Assembly: GCF_036670015.1 (NCBI RefSeq)
Contig: NZ_CP137636.1
Coordinates: 3,574,501-3,638,500 of the forward strand
Source: Niallia sp. XMNu-256
GTDB taxonomy: Bacteria > Bacillota > Bacilli > Bacillales > Cytobacillaceae
Direction of reading: 5' to 3'
DNA length: 64,000 nt
The position numbers and the translations under genes were made by a program. How positions within the stretch are numbered: position 1 is the stretch's first letter; each line of letters begins with the position of its first letter. The notes beneath the pieces were generated by a model. It was not told the origin of the DNA. It was given only the letters and a program-made list of their open reading frames with translations, and searched no databases. This document shows positions 55,446 to 64,000 of this stretch, piece after piece.

Positions 55446-56444
55446 ATGGCAAATTGGAAACAGCTTGCTAACGAGGTTCTTACTGGGAAAGAACTATCAA
55501 ATGAGGAAGCAATGGAAATTTTAAATACACCGGATGAGGAACTGCTTGAGTTACTGAATGGTGCATACATCATTCGACATCATTACTATGGCAATAAGGT
55601 AAAATTAAACAAAATTATTAATACAAAATCAGGTCTTTGCCCGGAGAATTGTGGGTATTGTTCGCAATCTAGCATTTCTACTGCTCCGATTGAAAAGTAC
55701 CGAATGCTTGATAAAAGTTCTATTTTAGAAGGGGCTAAGCAGGCTTATGAAATGAAAGTTGGCACCTATTGCATTGTAGCTAGCGGCCGAGGACCAAGTA
55801 ACAAGGAAATCGATCAAGTGGTCGAAGCTGTTCAAGAAATAAAGGAACACTATCAACTAACAGTCTGTGCTTGCCTAGGGATATTAAAGCCAGAACAAGC
55901 GACTCGATTAAAAGCAGCTGGAGTCGATCGATATAATCATAACCTCAATACTTCTGAGAATCACCACGAAGCCATCACTACCTCCCATACGTATCAAGAT
56001 CGAGTAAATACGGTGAACATTGCAAAAGATGCAGGAATTTCTCCTTGTTCTGGAGTAATTGTTGGAATGAAGGAAAGTAAGCAAGATGTGATCGATATGG
56101 CCTATAGTTTAAGAGCTTTAGACGCAGATTCAATCCCGGTTAACTTTTTAAATGCGATTGATGGAACACCGCTTCAAGGAACAAAGGAGTTGAATCCTCG
56201 CTATTGCTTAAAAGTACTCGCTCTTATGCGTTTCGTCAATCCTACAAAAGAGATTCGTATCTCTGGCGGAAGAGAAGTTAACTTGCGCAGTTTACAGCCA
56301 CTAGGCCTTTATCCTGCAAACTCGATTTTTATCGGTGATTACTTGACAACAGAAGGCCAAGAAAATTCATCAGATTATCAAATGTTAAAAGACCTTGGCT
56401 TTGAAATTGATTTTCGACCAGAGGCAGTTGAAGTAGGAAACTAA
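55446..56444 (+). CDS. bioB: Biotin synthase
   Basis: Radical SAM enzyme that inserts sulfur into dethiobiotin. It has the [4Fe-4S] motif CPENCGYC (CxxxCxxC), YCIVASGRGPSNKE, YNHNLNTSENH and GGREVNLRSLQPLGL, which includes the Arg of the second cluster. At 332 residues it is full length. ATG 55446 is chosen with GGGAGG 10 nt upstream. No other bio genes follow, so the cell either has them elsewhere or imports dethiobiotin. Confidence 0.96.
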   Translation: MANWKQLANEVLTGKELSNEEAMEILNTPDEELLELLNGAYIIRHHYYGNKVKLNKIINTKSGLCPENCGYCSQSSISTAPIEKYRMLDKSSILEGAKQAYEMKVGTYCIVASGRGPSNKEIDQVVEAVQEIKEHYQLTVCACLGILKPEQATRLKAAGVDRYNHNLNTSENHHEAITTSHTYQDRVNTVNIAKDAGISPCSGVIVGMKESKQDVIDMAYSLRALDADSIPVNFLNAIDGTPLQGTKELNPRYCLKVLALMRFVNPTKEIRISGGREVNLRSLQPLGLYPANSIFIGDYLTTEGQENSSDYQMLKDLGFEIDFRPEAVEVGN

Positions 56445-56448
56445 AAAT

Positions 56449-56549
56449 AGGTGCCAGAATTCTTCTTTAATGGTACTGCACCCCCCACTAGTTAGAGTAA
56501 ATAATCTAGCTTTTGGGGTTCAATACCTAATGGAAGGACCCTGGCACCT
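56449..56549. repeat. 101-bp inverted-repeat element, bidirectional terminator or MITE-like remnant
   Basis: The ends AGGTGCCAG (56449-56457) and CTGGCACCT (56541-56549) are perfect inverted repeats, with a nested pair CCCC--AGTTAGA / TCTA-CT--GGGG inside. T-rich runs flank both outer sides, so it can terminate both the bioYB and the ABC-transporter transcripts. The nested ends look like a miniature insertion-element remnant. Confidence 0.55.
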
Positions 56550-56568
56550 CTGTTTTTATCCTCTTTTT

Positions 56569-57597
56569 TTAAAACTCGTTTACCTTTTCCAATAAGCTGG
56601 AGTCTAGATAGTCATCTAGATTCACTTCATTTTTAATGACTGGTTCGTCCCCTTCACTAAACTGTTCGATAAGTTTTGCCCAGGCATCTTCATAAATATA
56701 GCCATATCCTTTTTCAGGCTCAATTGGTTTCGTTAATTCAATAAATGTATCAAGGAATAAACGTCCAATTTCTTCGTCTGTGTATTGTTCAGGAACCGCT
56801 TTTTTCATAACCGCATAGGCTGCATCTGGATCGTTAATCGCAAAGTCTGTTGCTTTTGCGACAGCACGAGAAACTTTCTCGACTACTTCTGGATTTTCCT
56901 TCATGATTTTCCCGTTCGCAATAATTCCTGTTGATGGAAGGGATAAATATTCTTCTGGAAGCAATGATTTCGATTTAAAACCTCTCCCATAAAGGGAAAT
57001 CAAATCGTGAGCCCCTCCACTAAAGGCATCAATTTCACCTTTTTCAAAAGCGGTTATAATGGATGTTCCCTCTGCACCAATGGCACGAATGGTTACATCC
57101 TGGTCCGGATTTAAGCCCGCACTCGATAGAATCGAGCGAACCATTGGAACTTCACCACTACCTAAATCTGTTACCCCAATGACTTTGCCTTTTAGCTGCT
57201 TAATATCGGTTACCTTTGAATTTTCTGGTACCATAAAATCAAACAGATTCGTTACATTTACTTGATAAACCATTTTAATATCAATTCCTTTATCCCAAGC
57301 AGGTAATACGGAATTAACAGCAATAATGCCGAGGTCAATCGTTTCCGCTCCAACTTGCTGAACGACATAGGATCCCCCTTTTCCTGGCAGAAGTTCTACT
57401 TCAATTCCTTCTTCTTCAAAAAATCCCTTATCCCGTGCAACATACGCATAATACATCGCTGTTCCTTCGGCTGCTAGTAAAAGCTTAACCTTTTCTTTCC
57501 CGTCTGAAGTCTTACTTACCTCCGTTGATCCTGAATTTCCACAGGCTGTAAGAACAAGTAATGATAGTAAAATCAAAATCGATGCAATCCTTTTCAA
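56569..57597 (-). CDS. ABC transporter substrate-binding lipoprotein (NMT1/SsuA-like)
   Basis: Extracellular binding protein with lipobox LVLTACGNSG. The fold matches the NitT/TauT/thiamine-precursor class: LLLAAEGTAMYYAYVARDKGFFEEEGIEVELLPGKGG, IDLGIIAVNSVLPAW, GKVIGVTDLGSGE and FEKGEIDAFSG. It begins with TTG, GAGGAGG 7 nt upstream. Last of three genes, 78 bp after the permease. The ligand is undecided (nitrate, sulfonate, pyrimidine precursor or other); no thiamine riboswitch is seen upstream of the operon. Confidence 0.88.
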   Translation of the reverse strand: MKRIASILILLSLLVLTACGNSGSTEVSKTSDGKEKVKLLLAAEGTAMYYAYVARDKGFFEEEGIEVELLPGKGGSYVVQQVGAETIDLGIIAVNSVLPAWDKGIDIKMVYQVNVTNLFDFMVPENSKVTDIKQLKGKVIGVTDLGSGEVPMVRSILSSAGLNPDQDVTIRAIGAEGTSIITAFEKGEIDAFSGGAHDLISLYGRGFKSKSLLPEEYLSLPSTGIIANGKIMKENPEVVEKVSRAVAKATDFAINDPDAAYAVMKKAVPEQYTDEEIGRLFLDTFIELTKPIEPEKGYGYIYEDAWAKLIEQFSEGDEPVIKNEVNLDDYLDSSLLEKVNEF

Positions 57598-57675
57598 ATT
57601 GACTCCTCCTCTTTTTATTTAAAATTCTCATGGTTGACACTTTTTTTTAAAAACAAATTTGCTTGCAGATTAAAG

Positions 57676-58500
57676 TTAAATAATCTTATCGTGATCTCCC
57701 CAGAAAATAAGCTTTCGGTCAAGCCATTCAATAATGAGATAGAGTAATAGTCCAACGACAGATAAAATGACAATTAAGGCATACACTTTGGCCATTTCCA
57801 GTTGGAAATTAAAGGTGTCGAGCAATAAGCCCATTCCTTCATTTGCGCCAACAAATTCACCAACAATCGCTCCAATTAAGGCAAACGTTAAAGAGGATTT
57901 AAGACCGGCAAAAATATTAGGCAAGGCCGTTGGCAATGAAAGCTTGAAAAAGACATCCTTTTTCTTTGCTACCATCGATTGAAATAATAGTCGGCTTTCC
58001 TCATCCACGGATTTCAGTCCGACGACCGTATTAACAAAGGTTGGGAAAAAGCAAATCGCAATGGCCATCACTACTTTTGCTGTTGGTCCAAATCCAAACC
58101 ATGTAACAAAAATCGGGGCAAGCGCAATTTTAGGAATCGCTTGGAAAACAACGATAAATGGATTTAATACTTTATAAAGCATGGCGTTGGATGAGACGAC
58201 AATCCCTAGAATAATAGCTAAAAAGCCTCCAATTAAAAATCCTGCAATCGTTTCATACATCGTGACACCAAAATGTAAGTAGAAAAATGATGACGTTAAC
58301 AATTCCCAGGTTGCCACTGCAACGAGTGATGGTGCAGGAAGAATGAGTTCATGGAACACTCCGATTCGACTAAGAAGCTCCCAAATTGACAAAAGGAAAA
58401 CTAAAAGTCCAAGGGAAATCCATCCTTCTTTTTTCAAAAAGGGTTTAAATGCTTTTTTCTCTTTCGTTATGATTACTTGATCTCCGACTGTTGTTTTCAT
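57676..58500 (-). CDS. ABC transporter permease (NitT/TauT family)
   Basis: A 274-residue BPD-type permease with about six helices and the EAA loop near LPTALPNIFAGLKSSLTFALIGAIVGEFVGANEGMG, plus FQAIPKIALAPIFVTWFGFGPTAKV, typical of SsuC/TauC/ThiX proteins. ATG overlaps the ATPase stop by 4 bp (ATGA); GGTGGG site. Confidence 0.92.
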   Translation of the reverse strand: MKTTVGDQVIITKEKKAFKPFLKKEGWISLGLLVFLLSIWELLSRIGVFHELILPAPSLVAVATWELLTSSFFYLHFGVTMYETIAGFLIGGFLAIILGIVVSSNAMLYKVLNPFIVVFQAIPKIALAPIFVTWFGFGPTAKVVMAIAICFFPTFVNTVVGLKSVDEESRLLFQSMVAKKKDVFFKLSLPTALPNIFAGLKSSLTFALIGAIVGEFVGANEGMGLLLDTFNFQLEMAKVYALIVILSVVGLLLYLIIEWLDRKLIFWGDHDKII

Positions 58501-59291
58501 GATCTTCCCACCCCCAATAGATTACGAATGTGGAGAACATACTCCGAATACTGTGCTAAAGCCATGACCTGATCGGTCCGCGGCTTTGGTATTTCAATGG
58601 TTAAGTTCTCAAGAACATGACCTGGATTAATCCCCATGACAATGACGCGATCTGACATGAGCACCGCTTCGTTAATATTATGGGTAACCAAAATGACGGT
58701 TTTGCCACTTTTCTCGGCAATCTCCATAAGGGAGAAGTTCAAATTTTCGCGAGTGAACTCGTCCAAAGCACCAAATGGCTCGTCTAATAATAAAATATCG
58801 GGATCATTCATCAATGTACGCGCCAGTGAAATCCGCTGCTGCATCCCACCTGAAAGCTCTTTCGTATAATAATTCTCGTACCCTTTCAATCCAACTAAAT
58901 CAAGGAGCTCGCCAATTCTCTTTTTTGCGGCTTCGATGTTGCCTCCCGCAACCTCTACAGGCAGCAGTAAATTTTGTTCAACGGTTCTCCATGGCAGCAA
59001 CACAGCCTTCTGAAACATAAAGCCAATTTCTTTCCTCGGCCCAGTAATCACCTCATCTCCAACCATTAACTGCCCACTAGTCGTTTCCAACAAACCACCA
59101 ATCATTTTTAATAATGTCGATTTGCCGCAGCCACTTGGTCCAAGTAAGGAAATAAACTCTCCCTTTTTAATCTCGAGATTAATGTCTCTAAGAACTAGAT
59201 TTTCTCGATTCCCTTTTGGAAAGGACTTGTACACATCCTCAATTTTTACTTGAACTTCTGACGTCTGGATTGGTTCAACACTTGTGCTCAT
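58497..59291 (-). CDS. ABC transporter ATP-binding protein (NitT/TauT family)
   Basis: A 264-residue ATPase with Walker A GPSGCGKST, Q-loop FMFQKAVLLPWRTVEQN, signature LSGGMQQRISLARTL, Walker B ILLLDEPFGALDE and switch VTHNINEAVLMSDRV. The second of two adjacent ATGs (59291) fits AAGGAGG best (6 nt). First gene of the operon ATPase-permease-binding protein. Confidence 0.93.
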   Translation of the reverse strand: MSTSVEPIQTSEVQVKIEDVYKSFPKGNRENLVLRDINLEIKKGEFISLLGPSGCGKSTLLKMIGGLLETTSGQLMVGDEVITGPRKEIGFMFQKAVLLPWRTVEQNLLLPVEVAGGNIEAAKKRIGELLDLVGLKGYENYYTKELSGGMQQRISLARTLMNDPDILLLDEPFGALDEFTRENLNFSLMEIAEKSGKTVILVTHNINEAVLMSDRVIVMGINPGHVLENLTIEIPKPRTDQVMALAQYSEYVLHIRNLLGVGRS

Positions 59292-59591
59292 CATTAGCCT
59301 CCTTTTTAATGATTTTGAATATTGTAAATATTTAATAGAAAAAAATATAACATTAACGTTATTTGTTTCACTCTGTTAAATAACAATAATATTTTTTTTC
59401 TGTATTATATCAAGTTCTCTATCAATCTACAATGACCGTTTGGTTTATTTCAGAAATATTTTAATATTTTGATTTTAATATAGATCTATAAGAATTCTAT
59501 GTATTGGAATAAATTCCTTCTTTTTCGAAAAAGTTTCTAGTATGATCTTCCCAGTTCCATTTAATGAGCAAGTAAAAAGCCCTGTTACGTT
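59292..59591. other. AT-rich promoter region of the ABC operon
   Basis: A 300-bp AT-rich spacer. A near-palindrome ATAAC-TTAA-GTTAT occurs around 59347-59363 and may be an operator. No riboswitch motif (TPP, SAM, cobalamin) recognised. Confidence 0.35.
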
Positions 59592-59611
59592 TTATTTGTA
59601 ACAAGGCTTTA
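59573..59611 (-). terminator. Intrinsic terminator of the nrd-flavodoxin operon
   Basis: A 13-bp stem (59576-59588 / 59598-59610, one mismatch), followed by TTTTTACT on the minus strand. It overlaps the flavodoxin stop region. Confidence 0.85.
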
Positions 59612-60089
59612 CTCTATTAAGGAGAGCAGAATCGATATTAAGCGAACCAAATGAGGATTCACATCTTTTAAAAAATAACTCCACAAATCGATGGCATTTG
59701 TCGTTATCGCTCGTTTGCGGGGAGAGCTCCACTTTTAACGTGACGGCAAGTTGGGTGTGAACATATAACATGTCTCGAAACCGATCGACTGCCCCGCAGA
59801 AGTGTGCATAAAAGCGATCCCCTGTGCCGATTATGCCTGTTGTTACATGGGAAACGTCCTGATTTTCAAACGCTTGATAGAGGGAGGCCATTTCGGTTGG
59901 AATCTCTCCATCCCCCCATGTATACGTACCCACAATGATTCCATCATAATCAGGCAAGGTATCCAGCGGAAACTCATTGATCTTATATACCTCTACGTTA
60001 ACACCATGCTTTCGAAAAAGTTTATACAGAATATGCACGAGTTCCTCTGTATTTCCTGTTTGTGAAGCATAAACGATCGCGATTTTCAT
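59592..60089 (-). CDS. Flavodoxin
   Basis: A 165-residue FMN protein: phosphate-binding loop YASQTGNTEE near the N-terminus, GTYTWGDGEIP (the 50s loop with an aromatic) and GTGDRFYAHFCGAVDRF (90s loop). It carries low-potential electrons. The ATG overlaps the nrdB stop by one base (TAATG) and has no strong site of its own, so it is translationally coupled to nrdB. It probably supports radical formation or cofactor maintenance in the ribonucleotide reductase, a role filled by NrdI in class Ib systems; no nrdI is seen here. Confidence 0.9.
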   Translation of the reverse strand: MKIAIVYASQTGNTEELVHILYKLFRKHGVNVEVYKINEFPLDTLPDYDGIIVGTYTWGDGEIPTEMASLYQAFENQDVSHVTTGIIGTGDRFYAHFCGAVDRFRDMLYVHTQLAVTLKVELSPQTSDNDKCHRFVELFFKRCESSFGSLNIDSALLNRVKPCYK

Positions 60090-61129
60090 TAAAGTTCATC
60101 AAATCCATTCGACTGGGTCACTTTTGTATAAGTACGGGATTTTTGCTCAAAAAAGTCTGTTTTCGTTTCATTGATCATTTCGTCGCTAAACACATGGATC
60201 CATGGCATCGGATTCTCTCGCTCGGGATAGAGATTTTTCAAGCCAAGCTGGCGAAATCTTTTGTTCGCAAGATATTCCACATAGTTTTCAAATTCTCGCA
60301 AATCGATGCCATCGATATCTTTTAGTATTAGTTGAGACCATTCTTTTTCCAGTTGGACCGCTTTATCAATGGTTTCATACATATAATCGATATTCTCTTT
60401 CGTATTTATTTCCGGATTTTCCGTCAACAAGATCCGAATAAATTGCGATATAAAGTAGGCATGCTGCATTTCATCGCGCTGAATATAACTAATCATCGTA
60501 CTCGTTTTTAACATCTTTTGTCTTCGTGCTAAATTGTAAAAGAAGGCAAAGCCCGCGTAAAAATAAATTCCTTCGAGATTGATTGAATTCACAGCTAGTT
60601 TAAATAGATTAACCGGTGTTGGCTGATCTCGAAATCCGTCATAGGCATCTAATATAAGCGCATTTCGTCTTTGAACCATTGGATCGTTTTTTGCTTGATT
60701 AAAACGATCGTTTTGTTCTTGTAATGGCACAAGTGAACTTAAAATATAGGAGTATGATTCATTATGAACGGCCTCCTGCTGCGAAATCACAGCAAAGATT
60801 GCTTTAAAGCTGGAATCCGTTACATAATCCATCACCCCGCTCATCGTCGGTGTTTGCAAACTATCAAGTGAAGCGAGCTGGGTGTTAATCCGCAGGAAAA
60901 CATCTTGCTCTGTGGGGGTAAGTGAATCCCATTGTTTAATATCATCCTGCATATTGATTTCCTGGGCCTTCCAAAAGTTGGATAGCAACGTTTGATATAG
61001 ATCGTACATTTGTGGATAGGCAATATCATTCCAGTTTAAAATCCCGGAAGATTGTCCATTGATAATGCCAGTAGATTTATTAGGATGCTCTGGGTTTAGT
61101 AATTTAATTTTTGACAGGGTTTCATTCAT
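60089..61129 (-). CDS. nrdB: Class I ribonucleotide reductase beta subunit
   Basis: Radical-bearing small subunit, 346 residues. Iron/manganese ligands and the radical Tyr are in place: Asp in LASLDSLQTP, then EAVHNESY, where His is followed four residues later by Tyr as in Escherichia coli NrdB Tyr122, and the second pair NLEGIYFY and QRDEMQHAYF. So it is not a Tyr-less class Ic type. Strong GAGGAGG start site. It is separated from nrdA by 873 bp mostly filled with a 52-bp repeat array, and followed directly by flavodoxin. Confidence 0.92.
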   Translation of the reverse strand: MNETLSKIKLLNPEHPNKSTGIINGQSSGILNWNDIAYPQMYDLYQTLLSNFWKAQEINMQDDIKQWDSLTPTEQDVFLRINTQLASLDSLQTPTMSGVMDYVTDSSFKAIFAVISQQEAVHNESYSYILSSLVPLQEQNDRFNQAKNDPMVQRRNALILDAYDGFRDQPTPVNLFKLAVNSINLEGIYFYAGFAFFYNLARRQKMLKTSTMISYIQRDEMQHAYFISQFIRILLTENPEINTKENIDYMYETIDKAVQLEKEWSQLILKDIDGIDLREFENYVEYLANKRFRQLGLKNLYPERENPMPWIHVFSDEMINETKTDFFEQKSRTYTKVTQSNGFDEL

Positions 61130-61163
61130 AATAAGGTCCTCCTCTTCTTTAAGCTAAAATGTT

Positions 61164-61995
61164 GTCCGAATGATGCATTGATTCGGACTGGTCAGGCATG
61201 TAACTGATGCTTAGTGTCCGAATGACGACCTAGTTCGGACTGCTCAGGATGATAATTGATGCTCGGGGTCCGAATGTTACCGGGATTCGGACTGCTCTAG
61301 CAGATAATTGATACTCTGTGTCCGAATAACACCTCGATTCGGACTACTCAAGATGATAATCCATGCTCGGGGTCCGTATGTTGCCCTGTTTCGGACATAT
61401 CAAGATGATAGCTGATGCTAGGGGTCCGTATGACGCCTTAATTCGGACTACTCTAGCGGATAACTGATGCTAGGGGTCCGTATGTTGCCCTGTTTCGAAC
61501 ATATCAAGCAGATAACAGATCTCGAGTGTCCGAATGACACCTTAATTCGGACTCGTTAAGACGATAATCCATGCTTAGGGTCCGTATGTTGCCCTGTTTC
61601 GGACATATCAAGCAGATAACTGATGTCGAGTGTCCGAATGACACCTTAATTCGGACTCGTTAAGACGATAATCCATGCTTAGGGTCCGTATGTTGCCCTG
61701 TTTCGGACATATCAAGATGATAACTGATGTCAAGTGTCCGAATGACACCTTAATTCGGACTCGTTAAGACGATAATCCATGCTTAGGGTCCGTATGTTGC
61801 CCTGATTCGGACTAATCAAGCGGATAATCGATGCTAGGTATCCGTATGACACCATAACTCGGACTACTCAAGCGGATAACTGATGCCGAGTGTCCGTATG
61901 ATGCCTTGATTCTGACAAATCAAGTTAATAAATGATGTCGGGTGTCCGAAATGATACCTTGGTTCGAACACCTTCTTTAGTTAAGCCCTCCGCTT
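61164..61995 (+). repeat. 52-bp tandem hairpin array, 16 units
   Basis: GTCCG (once ATCCG) starts at 61164, 61216, 61268 and so on every 52 bp to 61944, 16 times without a slip. Each unit is GTCCGAATGA--CCTTAATTCGGAC or GTCCGTATGTTGCCCTGTTTCGGAC (a self-pairing GTCCG/CGGAC hairpin) plus about 26 bp with AAG--GATAA---ATG-T. From unit 8 to 13 two unit types alternate, giving a 104-bp higher-order repeat. No reading frame or RBS is seen in it. It fills the nrdA-nrdB gap. Confidence 0.93.
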
Positions 61996-62002
61996 TTCAA
62001 AA

Positions 62003-64000
62003 TCAACTATGACAGGCTTCACATTCCTCGATTTCCGTTTGAGATGTACTGCGGACATAATACGTCGTCTTTAACCCGCTTTTCCATGCTTCAAGATGAA
62101 GGTTGAGTAAATCCTTCGCTTTAATATCATGCTTAACGTATAAATTAAAGCTGATGGCCTGGTCAATATGTTTTTGCCTTGCTGCATTTTGTTTAATACT
62201 CCACACTTGATCCAACTCATGTCTGGCGCGGCGATAATAGTCGTACGTAATATGGTTTAAATCTGGGGCGGTTACTTTGAATTTAAAGTTTTTCTTTTCT
62301 TCGGCGTATTCCACTGAATAAATCGGGTCAATTCCATCAGTTGAACCGCCCAATTTTGCTGTTGAAGAATTGGGCGCGACAGCCATCAACCAGCCATTAC
62401 GAAGTCCGTTCTCAGCAACCTCTTGTTTTAACTGGTTCCAGCGATCGGACACATAGCCCTTTCGATCAAAATAACGGCCGGTTTCCCACTCAGATCCTGA
62501 AAATTGACTGTACGATCCTTTTTCAGCTGCCAATTCCTTTGAAGTTCGAATCGTATAATAAGCAATGTCTTCATATAATTGGTCCGCAAAATGAACCGCT
62601 TCCTCAGTCTCCCAGTAAATCCCTTTTATAGCTAAAAGATGGTGCCAGCCAAATGTTCCTAAACCGATCGCGCGATATTTTTTATTCGTTTTCTCCGCTT
62701 GTCCTACCTTGATTGTGTTGATATCAATCACATTATCTAACAATCGTACCTGGATCTGGATGACCCGTTCGAGTACCCCATCTGGAAAAGCTCTCGCTAG
62801 ATTAATAGATGAAAGATTACAAACAACAAAATCGCCTGGCTTTCGTACGATAATGATGTTCCCATGCTTTTCATATTCGTTCACAACCGTCGTTGCAGAC
62901 ATGTTTTGGGCAATTTCGGTACATAAATTGCTGCAATAAATCGATGTGCGCCCTTTCCCGTTTACATGTTTGTTTGGATTTTGACGATTGACTTCATCGC
63001 GGTAAAACATATATGGAGTTCCTGTTTCTAGCTGCGAAATCATGATGCGAGCCATAATATCCATCGCACGATACGTCTTTCGTGGCAGTAAAGGATGATT
63101 GACGGCCTCCTGATATTTTTCTGAAAAATACTTGTGGTCCTTTTCATCATAAAAATCTTCAAGTCCAAGCGGATTTCCGTTTTCATCCTTCCAGCCCATG
63201 ATTTGTTTAACCTCATGCGGACAAAACGTATGCCACCTGCCAATGCTTTTTCCGTTCTCATCTCTTTCCTGTAATTTTTCCATAAATAAATCAGGAATGG
63301 ACACTCCAGTAAAAATATCATGGGCTTTACGGCGCTCATCCCCATTATTTGTTTTCAAATCAAGAAAGCCATTCATAATATCTTTATGAAAAATATCGAG
63401 ATAGACCGCGATTGCACCCTGGCGCTGGCCCAATTGATCAACACTGACAGCGGTATCATTAATGAGTCGGATCCACGGTACAACGCCTGAGGAATTTCCT
63501 TTAAATTTCTTGATGTCCGATCCAAGCGCACGTACCTTGCCATAATAAATCCCAACACCCCCGCCATCTTTACTTAATCGAGCTGTGTCCCAGTTATTTA
63601 AGTAAATCCCATCAAGTGAATCGTCTACCATATCAATGAAACAGGAGGAAAGCTGACCAAAACTTTTCCCGGCATTGGCCAATGTCGGTGTAGCAACAGT
63701 CATATATAAGTTGCTTAGTGCCCAATAAGCCTCCTTTACAAATTGTAATCGTTGGGTTTTTTCCTCATCTTTCATTAAATGCATGCTGATCACCATGAAT
63801 CGTTCCTGTGGCAGCTCGTAAAGATTGCGATCATGGTCTCTCGCCAAATAGCGGTCAGCTAGTAAAAATAGTCCGATGTAATTGAACAGATGATCCCGCT
63901 CCGGATCGATTTCGGAGGCTAGCTCTGTGATTTCTTTTTTCGAATAAGAGAGTAATAGTTCGTTTGAATAGATTCCTTTATCGGTTAAAAGCTTTAATAA
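62003..64000 (-). CDS. nrdA: Class I ribonucleotide reductase alpha subunit, partial (5' end beyond window)
   Basis: Catalytic large subunit reducing ribonucleotides; the frame is open through the last base of the window, so the N-terminus (perhaps with an ATP cone) is missing. Seen: LFNYIGLFLLADRYLARDHDRNLYELPQERFM, ATPTLANAG, the catalytic SSCFIDMVDDSLDGI Cys, KDGGGVGIYYG, YCSNLCTEI with the radical Cys region (NLCTE), VCNLSSINLA, the NSSTAKLGGSTDGIDP finger loop and the C-terminal CEACHS redox pair (CxxC). It is of the NrdA type rather than NrdE. Any internal TTG start near 63847 is an artefact of truncation. Confidence 0.93.
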   Translation of the reverse strand, partial: LLKLLTDKGIYSNELLLSYSKKEITELASEIDPERDHLFNYIGLFLLADRYLARDHDRNLYELPQERFMVISMHLMKDEEKTQRLQFVKEAYWALSNLYMTVATPTLANAGKSFGQLSSCFIDMVDDSLDGIYLNNWDTARLSKDGGGVGIYYGKVRALGSDIKKFKGNSSGVVPWIRLINDTAVSVDQLGQRQGAIAVYLDIFHKDIMNGFLDLKTNNGDERRKAHDIFTGVSIPDLFMEKLQERDENGKSIGRWHTFCPHEVKQIMGWKDENGNPLGLEDFYDEKDHKYFSEKYQEAVNHPLLPRKTYRAMDIMARIMISQLETGTPYMFYRDEVNRQNPNKHVNGKGRTSIYCSNLCTEIAQNMSATTVVNEYEKHGNIIIVRKPGDFVVCNLSSINLARAFPDGVLERVIQIQVRLLDNVIDINTIKVGQAEKTNKKYRAIGLGTFGWHHLLAIKGIYWETEEAVHFADQLYEDIAYYTIRTSKELAAEKGSYSQFSGSEWETGRYFDRKGYVSDRWNQLKQEVAENGLRNGWLMAVAPNSSTAKLGGSTDGIDPIYSVEYAEEKKNFKFKVTAPDLNHITYDYYRRARHELDQVWSIKQNAARQKHIDQAISFNLYVKHDIKAKDLLNLHLEAWKSGLKTTYYVRSTSQTEIEECEACHS

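Noticed and set aside
59292-59591. TPP riboswitch before the NitT/TauT-like ABC operon
   Set aside because: I looked for the CTGAGA and related conserved pieces and found none, so a thiamine-precursor role is not supported.
61164-61995. CRISPR-like array
   Set aside because: The period is regular, but there are no unique spacers: the whole 52-bp unit is repeated and diverges evenly, and no cas genes are present.

Overview
The window looks like a chromosomal piece of a Gram-positive, endospore-forming Bacillaceae bacterium. The DNA is low in G+C, ribosome binding sites are strong AGGAGG types, TTG and GTG starts are common, and there is a gerA-type germinant receptor operon, Spo0E-like phosphatases, TagGH, an LtaS-type enzyme and an Mrp antiporter. 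I cannot fix the genus from sequence alone. I saw no rRNA, tRNA, CRISPR array, intact transposase or prophage.

Layout. 1-17.3 kb is a cell-envelope block. It holds a large SH3/repeat glucosaminidase and a surface-polymer operon (bifunctional GT2/TagF-like transferase, DHHW/AlgJ-like protein, MBOAT acyltransferase). These are followed by the TagGH exporter, a processive GT2, an LtaS-family phosphotransferase, a SpoIID/LytB protein and mnaA. 17.4-25.6 kb holds a leucine-rich-repeat wall protein with an LPVTA sorting signal, a gerA-B-C operon with a small fourth membrane gene, and a small membrane protein. 25.7-29.1 kb encodes an M20 amidohydrolase, a GNAT acyltransferase and an enolase-superfamily racemase, which together match the known N-succinyl route from D- to L-amino acids. 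29.6-35.4 kb is a complete mrpABCDEFG operon. 35.5-50.8 kb is mixed: galE, GT8, a HesB-like gene with an in-frame TGA, Hsp20, an EamA transporter, two Spo0E-like genes, a holin-like gene, a flavocytochrome-c-like lipoprotein, DUF2243/CtaG, a PLL-type lectin, a serpin lipoprotein and a LytTR/DUF3021 pair. 51-54.4 kb is a second SH3 glucosaminidase. 54.7-56.4 kb is bioY-bioB behind a BirA-type operator. 56.5-59.3 kb is a NitT/TauT-like ABC transporter. 59.6-64 kb is nrdA (cut by the window edge), nrdB and a flavodoxin.

The strongest unusual item is a HesB/IscA-like gene at 37635-37907. Its reading frame is interrupted only by a TGA at the normally Cys position of the (C/U)GGP motif, and a SECIS-like hairpin starts at that TGA, so it is a probable selenoprotein. 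Other notable structure: a perfectly periodic 52-bp x 16 hairpin array between nrdA and nrdB, three separate five-unit 21-bp TTGCACC arrays, and a 20-bp palindrome (TTAATCAA-N4-TTGATTAA type) at both ends of the ger operon and in front of the serpin gene.

Many starts were moved inward to the codon that has a properly spaced ribosome binding site. All functional statements are from reading motifs by eye; no database search was run.
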